From assembly GCA_041671765.1 (NCBI GenBank), contig JBAZAX010000003.1:18892-82891 (forward strand): 64,000 nucleotides of DNA, in the 5' to 3' direction. The stretch comes from JBAZAX01 sp041671765. Lineage in GTDB: Bacteria > Babelota > Babeliae > Babelales > RVW-14. This document shows positions 48,752-57,495 of the stretch, piece by piece (position 1 is the stretch's first letter; the number at the start of each line of letters is the position of its first letter). A model generated the notes under the pieces. That model was given only the letters and a program-made list of their open reading frames with translations. It searched no databases and was not told the DNA's origin. A program made the position numbers and the translations under genes.

Positions 48752-50758
48752 TTAATTTACGCAATCATAATTTACCAACCCGTCAATAAATACATTACTT
48801 CCTGCTAATAATTTTACAGTTGCATCATAAGCTGAACCCAATCCGGCATCACCAAAAATAATCGCGTTTGAAATAGCTTGTAATGAAGATGTTTTTTTAT
48901 AATTTACTTTGAATATTTGCAATGTATTACTTGAATAATTAACAAGTGCAATAAAACAACCGTTAGGCGACCAAATAACTGAATAAGGAGTGGAACCAGT
49001 ACTTGCACTTCCAATTAAATCTGGATTACCATCACCAGAGAATTCAAATATTTGCAGATTGGATCCAGCTACTGCAATAAACCGTCCATCCGGTGACCAC
49101 GAGGATGAATATGGATCAGAAACGGATGAACTACCAAGTAACATTGGATTACTGAATTCAGTAAATTTGAAAATTTGCAACTGATTATCCCCTGAACTAG
49201 CAACAGATATAAAACGTCCATCAGAGGACCATGAACCTGATTGAGGAAAGCTAATACTTGTAGAACTAAGTTGAGTTGGGTTGCCTGAACCAACAAATTT
49301 AAATATTAAGAGTGCTTGAAGGGCGTGATCTGATACAGATATAAATTCTCCATTAGGAGACCATGATACACTACTTGGAGTCGAGAGTGAACCTCCCTCA
49401 CCGACAAATGTTGGATTCCCAGAACCTGAGAAGCTGTATATTCGTAAACTAGAACCTACTACAGCAATAAAGCGTCCATCAGGTGACCAGCAACCTCTCA
49501 TTTGCCCTCCAGATATACTTACACTTCCAACTAATATTGGATTACCAGAACCTGAGAAACTAAAGACTTGAAGTGTTCCATAAAACCAATTAATAACGGC
49601 AATGAAGCGACCATCCGGTGACCATGATACTGAGATTGGATTGGAGTCGGTAGAGGCAATTCCGATTTGTTGAGGGTTGGATGATTCTAAGAAACGAAAT
49701 ACTTGTAATGTATCACTGTTTAAATTGACGACAGCAAGGAAACGACCATCAGGTGACCATGTAACAGCATATGGATTAGATTCTGTAGCTGTCGATCCTA
49801 CTGTGTTGATGGATGATGATAAATCAAAGGTTGCTTTACTATTTAAATTAACCTTGTTATCAAAGATTAGGGAGCCTTTTGTAAATCTGCATCCTGTTAA
49901 AGTTGTAAGTAAGCTGCAATTATTAAAGTAAATCTTGGATGTTTGGTCTTCCATTTTTATAAAACTGTTTGTGGTCGTGGTTGGTATGGTTGAAAATAAG
50001 CAGCTTGTAAAAGTTGATGGAGCAAAAGAAAAAGTTGTTCCTTTGTCAAAATAAAATGTTCCATCACGAACTATAAAAGATTGTTGCGGGGATTGATAAA
50101 TGAAAGCAGAGGTTCCCGTAATATCAACATCTCCGTGGATAAAAAGTTGGCCTTGGGGAAATAAAAAATCTTGTGATAAAGCAAACTCAACATCACTCAA
50201 TGCCAACTGACTTTTGGATGCAGCAAGTCTTATGCAAGGATCAGAGAAATCATTAAATGTTTGAACCATTCGCATATTTTGCAACGTCAATGTCACATTC
50301 GTATCGACAAAAATTTTGCCTCTTCGACCTAAAACAAGATCATGACCTTGTCCATCTATTATCGAATTAGAATTTATATGAATTACGGAGTTGTCCGGAA
50401 TTGTTAAGTTTCCATTTAGAAATATAGTTTTACCATTTCCCCTTATTACACCACTTCTTGAAAGAGTAACATTAGAATCAAAATAAAGGTCACCTTCGAG
50501 ACTAAGCGTTCCTGTGTCTCGTAGATCAAGCGCACCTACAAATGATTCTTGGGTCCCCCAAAAAGCAGTGGCGTCACCCAAAATTGTTGCACCCGATTTT
50601 AATTTTACAAATCCACGAGCATATTGATTATTATGAAAAACTTGATTTGTCGTCAGATACTTCGGTGACGTTGTTCCGTCAATAGAAGAGGCCCATACAT
50701 GTTGAATAAAAAATAAAAAGTTTAGAACAAAACAAAAGACATTTACCAGAAATTTCAT
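48752..50758 (-). CDS. Secreted solenoid/propeller protein E (7 blades)
   Basis: This 668-residue protein is the minimal full member of the family. It has a signal peptide (NVFCFVLNFLFFIQHVWA) and a solenoid N-domain (about 22-330: GTLSLEGDLYFDSN, GNLTIPDNSVIHINSNSI, LVLGRRGKIFVDTNVTLT). Seven blades follow (WSPDGRFIAV cores), then the tail ending DGLVNYDCVN. The strand INTVGSTATESNP before blade 1 matches the outer strand missing from blade 7, as in a closed ring. GGAG lies 7 bases before the ATG. The 225-base gap upstream, the largest in the cluster, may hold an internal promoter. Confidence 0.9.
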   Translation of the reverse strand: MKFLVNVFCFVLNFLFFIQHVWASSIDGTTSPKYLTTNQVFHNNQYARGFVKLKSGATILGDATAFWGTQESFVGALDLRDTGTLSLEGDLYFDSNVTLSRSGVIRGNGKTIFLNGNLTIPDNSVIHINSNSIIDGQGHDLVLGRRGKIFVDTNVTLTLQNMRMVQTFNDFSDPCIRLAASKSQLALSDVEFALSQDFLFPQGQLFIHGDVDITGTSAFIYQSPQQSFIVRDGTFYFDKGTTFSFAPSTFTSCLFSTIPTTTTNSFIKMEDQTSKIYFNNCSLLTTLTGCRFTKGSLIFDNKVNLNSKATFDLSSSINTVGSTATESNPYAVTWSPDGRFLAVVNLNSDTLQVFRFLESSNPQQIGIASTDSNPISVSWSPDGRFIAVINWFYGTLQVFSFSGSGNPILVGSVSISGGQMRGCWSPDGRFIAVVGSSLRIYSFSGSGNPTFVGEGGSLSTPSSVSWSPNGEFISVSDHALQALLIFKFVGSGNPTQLSSTSISFPQSGSWSSDGRFISVASSGDNQLQIFKFTEFSNPMLLGSSSVSDPYSSSWSPDGRFIAVAGSNLQIFEFSGDGNPDLIGSASTGSTPYSVIWSPNGCFIALVNYSSNTLQIFKVNYKKTSSLQAISNAIIFGDAGLGSAYDATVKLLAGSNVFIDGLVNYDCVN

Positions 50759-50878
50759 ACTACTACTCCAGCTGACATGAAATTGTCATGATCGATTTTA
50801 AACAGAAATTCTTATACTCCAATACGCCTTACCTACAAGGATAATTATTTAAATTGACCCTGAAATATATTTAAGTTG

Positions 50879-50912
50879 AGCCCGTCTTCGCGCTATGGCT
50901 ACGTGGCGGGCA
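50879..50912. repeat. GC-rich hairpin in the gap between propeller genes E and F
   Basis: AGCCCGTCTTCGCGCTATGG then CTACGTGGCGGGC can fold, with GCCCG paired to CGGGC. The CTATGG...GGCGGGCAC part resembles the inner part of the long palindromic elements (CTATGGCGGACAC). It lies in the 225-base gap between gene F and gene E. An inverted repeat TGACA-TGAAAT-TGTCA lies nearer to gene E. Confidence 0.45.
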
Positions 50913-50983
50913 CAATAAACTATTCCAGAGATATTATCCAAATTCATATAATCAAATGTTGGCATTATAGAGTTGACGTTAAA

Positions 50984-52195
50984 CTAACCCACATTCGCAT
51001 AAACAAATATTCCAGACATCAATTCAAGTTTAGCCCCGGGAAGAATCTCAATTCCAAGATCTTTACTTAAATCACCAGATCCAAACATTACTGCCTGTGA
51101 AGCACTTAATGCACCATCATTATAAATCTTGTTTTGACCATCAACTATGACAGTACCCGTAGTCAAACGCATTCCGGTAAGAGATGAACTGAGGGTGCAA
51201 CCATTGAGATAAAGCCTTGAACTACCGTCCATATAAATCAAATCACGATTGTCGGTTATAGGACTGTAACTAAATGTAACTCCCGTATCAAGCATAACGG
51301 TACGTGAAATTGAACAAGTTAATGATGATTCGTAATTAAATCCATGAAATCCAGAAATTTTTGAATCAATCATCTGTAAACCACCAAACTTAAATCTGTA
51401 GTCATCCGTTAAGAACATGTTACAGTTTTGTAAAATGATATTACAGCTATCGTTCAGACTTCTTACGTTTTGTCCTTGTACTCCATACAAAGTTAAGTTA
51501 TTTACACTTAATTGTCCGGTTGTTACATTTATTCCTGAACTAGAATTTAAAATAACGGTATATCCATAACCATTTATTGAAACTTCACCTGAAAGATTTA
51601 GTGGTTTGGAAAATGTTCTATTGTCTGTTATTTCTATCGAGGAGTTTAGGAAACTCAGACTGGAACCTAATCCAAAATAAATTCCAAATTCGTCGTAATT
51701 TTTAATAACGGCATTGCCTATCTCTACTGTTTGTCCCGGCGCAATTCTAATTAAATTTTGGTATCCCTCTGCCAAATTTATTGCGTAACCATTTCCATTT
51801 ATAAATGTATAGTCTGAATTTTCTGATGGCTCTATTATTAAATTTCGATTTGGTCCAAGAAATAGATCTTCTGTTAACTCATGATAATAAACTTGTAGTG
51901 TTATATCACCCGGATTTTTTGGTAAATCCGGCACTGGCGCAGTTGCATAAGTCACTACATTGTCACCTGTCCAGCTAGGATCCCAATCAAATGGAGAATT
52001 ATTTCCAACAGCCTGAACAATTGATTCTCGGCTCCATCCCTTTATTGAATCAGTTTGCCCAAGATATATTTTACCGCTAGGCAAGACAACCATCGACGAG
52101 CTACGGTTTGAAAATATTATGCCACCAAAAACCAATGGCACTTTTATCAAACACAATAACATAATCGTCATACCTAGTCTAAAAAATCCCTTCAT
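50984..52195 (-). CDS. Secreted solenoid protein F (no propeller)
   Basis: This 403-residue protein has GGGAGAAGAGAG before the ATG and a signal peptide (MTIMLLCLIKVPLVFGG). The whole mature part is a beta-solenoid-like repeat (LIIEPSENSDYTFINGNGYA, IRIAPGQTVEIGNAVIKN, CNIILQNCNMFLTDDYRFKF). Its ending, GTVIVDGQNKIYNDGALS then AVMFGSGDLSKDLGIEILPG, aligns with the sequences on both sides of the propeller in B to E. In F they are continuous. It thus represents the uninterrupted scaffold. It is the first of the six paralogues in transcription order, 60 bases after the mlaD-like gene. Confidence 0.8.
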   Translation of the reverse strand: MKGFFRLGMTIMLLCLIKVPLVFGGIIFSNRSSSMVVLPSGKIYLGQTDSIKGWSRESIVQAVGNNSPFDWDPSWTGDNVVTYATAPVPDLPKNPGDITLQVYYHELTEDLFLGPNRNLIIEPSENSDYTFINGNGYAINLAEGYQNLIRIAPGQTVEIGNAVIKNYDEFGIYFGLGSSLSFLNSSIEITDNRTFSKPLNLSGEVSINGYGYTVILNSSSGINVTTGQLSVNNLTLYGVQGQNVRSLNDSCNIILQNCNMFLTDDYRFKFGGLQMIDSKISGFHGFNYESSLTCSISRTVMLDTGVTFSYSPITDNRDLIYMDGSSRLYLNGCTLSSSLTGMRLTTGTVIVDGQNKIYNDGALSASQAVMFGSGDLSKDLGIEILPGAKLELMSGIFVYANVG

Positions 52196-52255
52196 CTCTC
52201 TTCTCCCTTTTCTCTTAACACTAAAATAAATTAGACCAAAACAAATTTAGTATAA

Positions 52256-53815
52256 CTATTTACCGGATGTTTTTCCCGGTGATATGTAAGAAATAAAGTA
52301 TTTCAAATCATCATCACCAAACCTAAATCCTCCTCCAAAGAACGGATTAAATTGAGTCTTACTAACTATATCATCAATACCAAATGTGGTATAAAGATTC
52401 TTCATAAAGAATGCTCTGTTTAACCACTTTACGTGAGGGCGAGTATCATTAATTCTGTTAACGCCTCGCATATCAAATGCTTCCAAGGTTGTAATCCAGT
52501 GAAATTTATCGGTATTAAGAGGAACGCAATAATCAACACCCACTCCAAACGAATTTTCAAATATACCCATGCGCAATGCAAGTCGATCAAAACGTTTACC
52601 AAACTGTAAACCAAATAAAATATCATTCTTCTTCTGGACTGTTGTTTCAACACCTTCAGCAAATTCAATTTTTTTCTGCAATGGAATCTCTAATTCTGTT
52701 GGCTTAAGCTCAACACCATGTTCGTCAAAGCGCTTATAATAAGTCGTCTCACGACTGACAGCACCTTTTTCTGCGGCTATCATCTGAACACTATAAAAAC
52801 AGTCATTATTCGGACGCAACCTTAAATCAAAATATCCCTTTGAGTTTGTGTCTCTCAACATTGTCTCAGAGTGCATATCAATATTCAACATCAAGGCCTG
52901 TGTTTTACCAACATAATTTTTTAAACCTTTGATTGTTTTTTTCAAATCGGTATAAGTTTCATCTTCGTTAACCAATTTACCGATAAGCCCCTTGCCCGTG
53001 TTAATTTTTTCTACAACCTGCCCAGCCTCTCTGAATGTATCACGAGCCTGAACGGCAGTATCTTCAATCTGCTCAAATGCACCTGACGCTTTTTGTCCGG
53101 CACCGCCAACATCTGTAGAAATTCTATCCATACTATTTTTAAATGAGTCAGTAACTTGAGGAATTCGAAGTTTAAGAGATTCGGCCGTAGCACGAAAATC
53201 AGCAAGCATCACATTTACATTTTCTTCATTTTTATTCATTGTACGCTGCAAGACTTGAGAAAAATCTGCCATTCGCTCTGAAGCTCTGGCAATTGAATTA
53301 AGAGCTGTTTTAAGATTATCTTCACCGGCACGTGATGCAAAAACATTTTTTAAAGAAGATGTAATATCTTGAATTGTTGCAGCAATATCACGGAATTGGT
53401 CCAAAAGTTCTCCGACACTTGCAGGCGTTTTGCCGGGCATAGCCAAAGTTCCACCCGGTAAAATATATCCTGTAGCAGGACTTCCCGGATCAATTTCAAG
53501 AGTTTTAGCACCAATCAGCCCGTCTTGATGAATCATTGCGAAAGCATTTTTTGCAAGTTTATTATCTCTGCTAACACGCATAACAATTTCGGCTTTTCCA
53601 TTGTCGAGAAGATTTATGGTATCAACCCAACCAACATCAACACCTGCAATTTTAACAGGAGACTTTGTTGTAAGTCCTCCCGTATCATCAAAATAAGCCT
53701 TGTACGTAAAGTACTGATGCTTATCAAAGCGAAAGGCTCTGATGTTAAGACTTAGATATAAAAATACACCAATAGCAACTAAGATAAATATTCCAACACG
53801 CGTTTCTGTGTTCAC
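52256..53815 (-). CDS. MlaD/MCE-domain protein with C-terminal extension
   Basis: This 519-residue protein has an N-terminal membrane anchor (VGIFILVAIGVFLYLSL) and an MCE domain (about 38-115; FDDTGGLTTKSPVKIAGVDV and DGLIGAKTLEID). A long helical region follows (about 130-320; needle-like in related proteins). The C-terminal 190 residues are rich in alternating strands (GLQFGKRFDRLALRMGIF, FFGGGFRFGDDDLKYFISY), suggesting an outer-membrane barrel-like end. MCE proteins carry lipids between membranes. No mlaE or mlaF partner is adjacent. It lies 41 bases after gspK in the same direction. Confidence 0.85.
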   Translation of the reverse strand: MNTETRVGIFILVAIGVFLYLSLNIRAFRFDKHQYFTYKAYFDDTGGLTTKSPVKIAGVDVGWVDTINLLDNGKAEIVMRVSRDNKLAKNAFAMIHQDGLIGAKTLEIDPGSPATGYILPGGTLAMPGKTPASVGELLDQFRDIAATIQDITSSLKNVFASRAGEDNLKTALNSIARASERMADFSQVLQRTMNKNEENVNVMLADFRATAESLKLRIPQVTDSFKNSMDRISTDVGGAGQKASGAFEQIEDTAVQARDTFREAGQVVEKINTGKGLIGKLVNEDETYTDLKKTIKGLKNYVGKTQALMLNIDMHSETMLRDTNSKGYFDLRLRPNNDCFYSVQMIAAEKGAVSRETTYYKRFDEHGVELKPTELEIPLQKKIEFAEGVETTVQKKNDILFGLQFGKRFDRLALRMGIFENSFGVGVDYCVPLNTDKFHWITTLEAFDMRGVNRINDTRPHVKWLNRAFFMKNLYTTFGIDDIVSKTQFNPFFGGGFRFGDDDLKYFISYISPGKTSGK

Positions 53816-53856
53816 GAATGATCCTTAAAAATATATTAGAAATCGTGTTCCTAAAA

Positions 53857-55032
53857 CTAAAGCCAATAAATTCTTTCTATTCTAAAAACTTTCTTGTTCG
53901 GTTTTTGCTCAGAAGTTGAAGCCCCTTGAGCTTGAGCAGATTGTTCATTACCACTACTCTTTTCGTTCTGAACTCCCGTTTTTAATTTTTTACTCTTAAT
54001 TTCAATTTCTTTAATCACCGCAAGAACTCTTTGCTCTACCTGGCCTACTCTGCCATACGATAGAACAGAATAGACTTTCGGATTAAATTTTTCAACTAAA
54101 ATGTCTTTTATGTTTGATAATGCCTTTGGCTTGGTGTCATAAATACCTTCAAGATGCTTCCAATTTGTGTCCCAATCTTTACCCCAATCATCTTTAAATT
54201 CCATAGCAACTTTTTTAAATCGTTCTTTATATTTTTTTGCATCATCCGCACGAGGTCTTCTAATATTTAAAATATTACACATAGCATCAGAAAATAGCAT
54301 TGGATCAATTTTTGCGTTATCAGTCCAGATGGTAAAAATATCTTGCAGAGCCAAATTTTGATTCAATTCTCCACCCTCTTTTTTATGCATGCTTGGCGGC
54401 TCGTAAAAAATATCCGCATTAAAACCTTCAAGACCGGAAACATTTAACAACTCCGAAACATCATAAAGTTTTTTTTCTCGATTTTTCAAGAACTCTGAAA
54501 TTTTATTAAAAAATTCACCAGGCTTAAGTTTTCCAGGAATTTCAAGACCTCCTAATAAAGATATAAATTCTTTTTTGAATTCCTGTTTTTTAAAATCAAA
54601 TGCGTTATTTATATTTATTTTTCCATGCTCACTTGTTATGCATATTTTTACGGTACCTGCAATGCCATCAATTTTGGGATCAAGCTCAAAGGTCTGCCAC
54701 CTGTTTAAATTTGAAATCAAATTAAAAACAAAACGCTGCTGAGGTGTAACTTTTTGATCGTCTGTACCTGGTGTAGCATCAGTTTTTATTACGCCTGATT
54801 CAACCTTAGCCTCTTTTTTCTCTTTTGCAGCTTCATCTTTTTTATATGTTAGCTGGGCAATGGCGATATTGATTCCACCAAGGGCAAGCATCTCTGCATG
54901 CTCACGATTAATCATGGTTTTGGTAAATCCGGCACCAACCATAACGCCACGAATCATCTGCTCAGTCATCATAACGATGATTGAAATTATCATTAACGAA
55001 AAAAGCAAGACTGACGCACTATTTTTTTTCAT
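53857..55032 (-). CDS. gspK: Type II secretion minor pseudopilin GspK-like
   Basis: This 391-residue protein has an N-terminal hydrophobic helix (ASVLLFSLMIISIIVMM) without the Glu5 of other pseudopilins, as is usual in GspK. It has the conserved GKININNAFD region and a large mixed domain. The C-terminus is Ser/Gln/Lys-rich. GspK caps the pseudopilus with GspI and GspJ. It lies last of the pseudopilin genes, 8 bases after gspJ. Confidence 0.85.
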   Translation of the reverse strand: MKKNSASVLLFSLMIISIIVMMTEQMIRGVMVGAGFTKTMINREHAEMLALGGINIAIAQLTYKKDEAAKEKKEAKVESGVIKTDATPGTDDQKVTPQQRFVFNLISNLNRWQTFELDPKIDGIAGTVKICITSEHGKININNAFDFKKQEFKKEFISLLGGLEIPGKLKPGEFFNKISEFLKNREKKLYDVSELLNVSGLEGFNADIFYEPPSMHKKEGGELNQNLALQDIFTIWTDNAKIDPMLFSDAMCNILNIRRPRADDAKKYKERFKKVAMEFKDDWGKDWDTNWKHLEGIYDTKPKALSNIKDILVEKFNPKVYSVLSYGRVGQVEQRVLAVIKEIEIKSKKLKTGVQNEKSSGNEQSAQAQGASTSEQKPNKKVFRIERIYWL

Positions 55033-55040
55033 AAAATCTT

Positions 55041-56018
55041 TTATTTAGATGTGTTAGACACAGTCGTGTCTACTTTTAATAATGAAAAACTCATGACGGG
55101 AAAAGTCGTTTGTAACGATGCCGTTTTTAAAAGTTTTTCATCCCAAAATGTTATATATACATTAACTCTATTTGGAACCACACCAATGGTTTTACTATTT
55201 TCTCCCCACGTATCAAATACTTTTTCTTCAATCTTTTCTTCATCTTCTCCGGTTTCACCGGCTTCGGCCTGGGCAGCTGTAAGTTTTTCATTGCTTTTTG
55301 GTCTGCCTTGATAAACATACTGAACAAAAAATTCTTTGATCCCATCTGCTACCAAAATTTTTCTGATCTGAGTCGTCTTGGATTTTGTTGTAAAACCAAC
55401 TTCGTCTTCTTTCACTTTGGTATTTTCAAGATTTTCTGTCTCTTTACGCCATAAATTGTAACAGTAGTTATCACCCTTGCTTCGAGTTTTATCGAGTACA
55501 AGCTCATACATAACACGCACAAGGCGCACTCTACTTTGCCCATATACCTGAAATGGATTTGTGTTAATAAATGTTACATTTTTAAACTGATAAGTACGCG
55601 TATCATTTATTCTTTTCGGTAAACTATTATCATCGATATTTGCAATAAAATATTTTTTTAGAGCTTCACGTTTTTTCTCTGCATCTTTTTTCTTGTCTTC
55701 AGGAGATTTTGTAGAATCTTCTGGCTCATTAGACTTTTTTTCCTGCTCACTTTTTTCAGAAGATTTTTCACTCTTCGCCTGCCTATCCTTTTCTGGGGTA
55801 ATTTTTTTTAGAACAGGCGGAATAAAAGCCGTCATAAAATCACGTTCCATCTGATTGAATAATAAACAGGCTTTCCTGTTAACGGCCTGCATCTCTTGAA
55901 TTGTTTTTAGATAACGCATTATATTATTGTAAGCTTGCATCATACCCATGATCACTATGCCGGACAGTCCAATCACAAGAATAAGTTCAATAATTGTGAA
56001 TGCCGGTTTTGATCTCAT
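55041..56018 (-). CDS. gspJ: Type II secretion pseudopilin GspJ-like
   Basis: This 325-residue protein has a prepilin leader and helix (KPAFTIIELILVIGLSG) with Ala, not Gly, before the cleavage site. A highly charged Lys/Glu/Ser insert lies at about residues 75-120. The rest is a beta-rich domain. The start overlaps the gspI stop in an ATGA. It is longer than typical GspJ (about 200 residues), mostly because of the insert. Confidence 0.8.
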   Translation of the reverse strand: MRSKPAFTIIELILVIGLSGIVIMGMMQAYNNIMRYLKTIQEMQAVNRKACLLFNQMERDFMTAFIPPVLKKITPEKDRQAKSEKSSEKSEQEKKSNEPEDSTKSPEDKKKDAEKKREALKKYFIANIDDNSLPKRINDTRTYQFKNVTFINTNPFQVYGQSRVRLVRVMYELVLDKTRSKGDNYCYNLWRKETENLENTKVKEDEVGFTTKSKTTQIRKILVADGIKEFFVQYVYQGRPKSNEKLTAAQAEAGETGEDEEKIEEKVFDTWGENSKTIGVVPNRVNVYITFWDEKLLKTASLQTTFPVMSFSLLKVDTTVSNTSK

Positions 56019-56443
56019 TGCTTTTGCTCTTCTTTTTTAGGCCGAAAAATAAAGCTTACCATTGCCGATTCTCTTATATTATTATTCATTTTCCAAATCG
56101 CATCAGATCGAACAATTCTTAGGTTCTTACTTAAATCGCACAGGCTAGATTTTTTGTTTATTTCATCAAGCTTAGATGTAATAGTTATAGCAGGCTCTTC
56201 TATTTTTTGTACATTTTTTTTATTATCTTTTGGAGGATTGAAATAATTTGCGTACAGCTCACGCTTTATTAAAAAAACTTTTTCGATATCATCTCTGTTT
56301 TCCTGAACGCGTAAAAACGAGCGCAGCATTAGTCCTGAAATAATAAAAACCGTTGAAGTAAGAACACCCATTGCAAGAATAACTTCAATTAACGTAAAAC
56401 CCTGGGGACTCGTCCCCTGAGAAAGCTTCATTAATACTCTCAT
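56015..56443 (-). CDS. gspI: Type II secretion pseudopilin GspI-like
   Basis: This 142-residue protein has the classical leader PQGFTLIEVILAMGVL, the only one in the operon with Gly before the cleavage site. The start overlaps the gspH stop by one base (TAATG), and the stop overlaps the gspJ start. Position and length fit GspI, which forms the pseudopilus tip with J and K. Confidence 0.8.
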   Translation of the reverse strand: MRVLMKLSQGTSPQGFTLIEVILAMGVLTSTVFIISGLMLRSFLRVQENRDDIEKVFLIKRELYANYFNPPKDNKKNVQKIEEPAITITSKLDEINKKSSLCDLSKNLRIVRSDAIWKMNNNIRESAMVSFIFRPKKEEQKQ

Positions 56444-57012
56444 TAAAATTCCGGTTTTATAAAATCATCGAACTGTTCAAATTTTCCGTAAAATGGCATC
56501 ATCTTAAAACTTACGCGCGATTCAACACCTTTTTCTGTTCTTACCAGATGAATAATCACATCTTGCACAAGCCCATCATGAACAATGTAGCAGCATGGGT
56601 TGCCTGAACTGTCTGATATTTCCTCTTTTTTCCCATGATAAAAAGCTTTTATTTTAACAGACGGATGGAACTGATATTGAGTTTTTAAATAATATGAAGA
56701 AACAGGTGTATAAATTCTTTTTTCCGGTTTTTCTGGATCTTGTTCTTCTTTTTCGATAATCATCATATCCGGCGCACTACCTCCGGATTTAAAATTAAGT
56801 CTATAAACTGCCTGATTTGAAATGGCTTCTTGTCGAGCAAAAAAAGCAAGATTATTCAGATCATATAAAATAGTACTCCACTCAGACTGCGGAGTTTTAT
56901 GTGCAAGCTTTGGAATGACAAAGGTTGCCATCACTCCGATTAGGAAGATAACAACCATCATTTCTATCATTGTAAACGCATGTCGTATTTTAAACACATG
57001 CAGAAAAGTCAC
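56443..57012 (-). CDS. gspH: Type II secretion pseudopilin GspH-like
   Basis: This 189-residue protein has leader RHAFTMIEMMVVIFLIGV. The GspH/FimT-type helix continues with LYDLNNLAFFARQEAISNQA and a C-terminal beta domain. Ala precedes the cleavage site. It starts 3 bases after the gspG stop. Confidence 0.82.
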   Translation of the reverse strand: MTFLHVFKIRHAFTMIEMMVVIFLIGVMATFVIPKLAHKTPQSEWSTILYDLNNLAFFARQEAISNQAVYRLNFKSGGSAPDMMIIEKEEQDPEKPEKRIYTPVSSYYLKTQYQFHPSVKIKAFYHGKKEEISDSSGNPCCYIVHDGLVQDVIIHLVRTEKGVESRVSFKMMPFYGKFEQFDDFIKPEF

Positions 57013-57015
57013 TCG

Positions 57016-57462
57016 TTATTCCCCGATATCCATTTGAGGCTCTTCTTCTGTCCCACGACCAACCCAAATAATCTCATAAGAACGATACTTATCTTTAAAC
57101 TTTTCAGGAGGATTATTATAAGTAAATTCATTACCATTATCGTCAGCTATACCTTTTTCGCCTTCTACTATATAAGGCCATCTGCCTTCGCGTTCAAATT
57201 TACGGTATGTTTCATCATTTGGCCTTGGATTTTCAATTAATGCACTCAACCCTTCGCGAGTAGAAGGATATACACCAAAATCCATTCTATAACTCATTAA
57301 TGCAGCTTTAATTGTCGACATTCTAAGTTGCATTTTTGACTCACCGGCTCTTTGCATATATTTTGTAACTTGTGGAATAACCATTGCAGCAATAAATCCA
57401 ATGATAAGAAGAACAACCATCATCTCCATCATTGTAAAAGCCTTACTCGATCTTATTTTCAT
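57016..57462 (-). CDS. gspG: Type II secretion major pseudopilin GspG
   Basis: This 148-residue protein has leader SKAFTMMEMMVVLLIIGF, then the GspG body with RMDFGVYPSTREGLSALIEN and RWPYI. GspG is the main subunit of the pseudopilus that pushes folded proteins through the outer-membrane secretin. Ala replaces Gly before the cleavage site. AGAATT precedes the ATG, and gspF ends 33 bases upstream. Confidence 0.93.
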   Translation of the reverse strand: MKIRSSKAFTMMEMMVVLLIIGFIAAMVIPQVTKYMQRAGESKMQLRMSTIKAALMSYRMDFGVYPSTREGLSALIENPRPNDETYRKFEREGRWPYIVEGEKGIADDNGNEFTYNNPPEKFKDKYRSYEIIWVGRGTEEEPQMDIGE

Positions 57463-57495
57463 AAAATTCTCCCAATTCGGATTAATAAAAACTTT

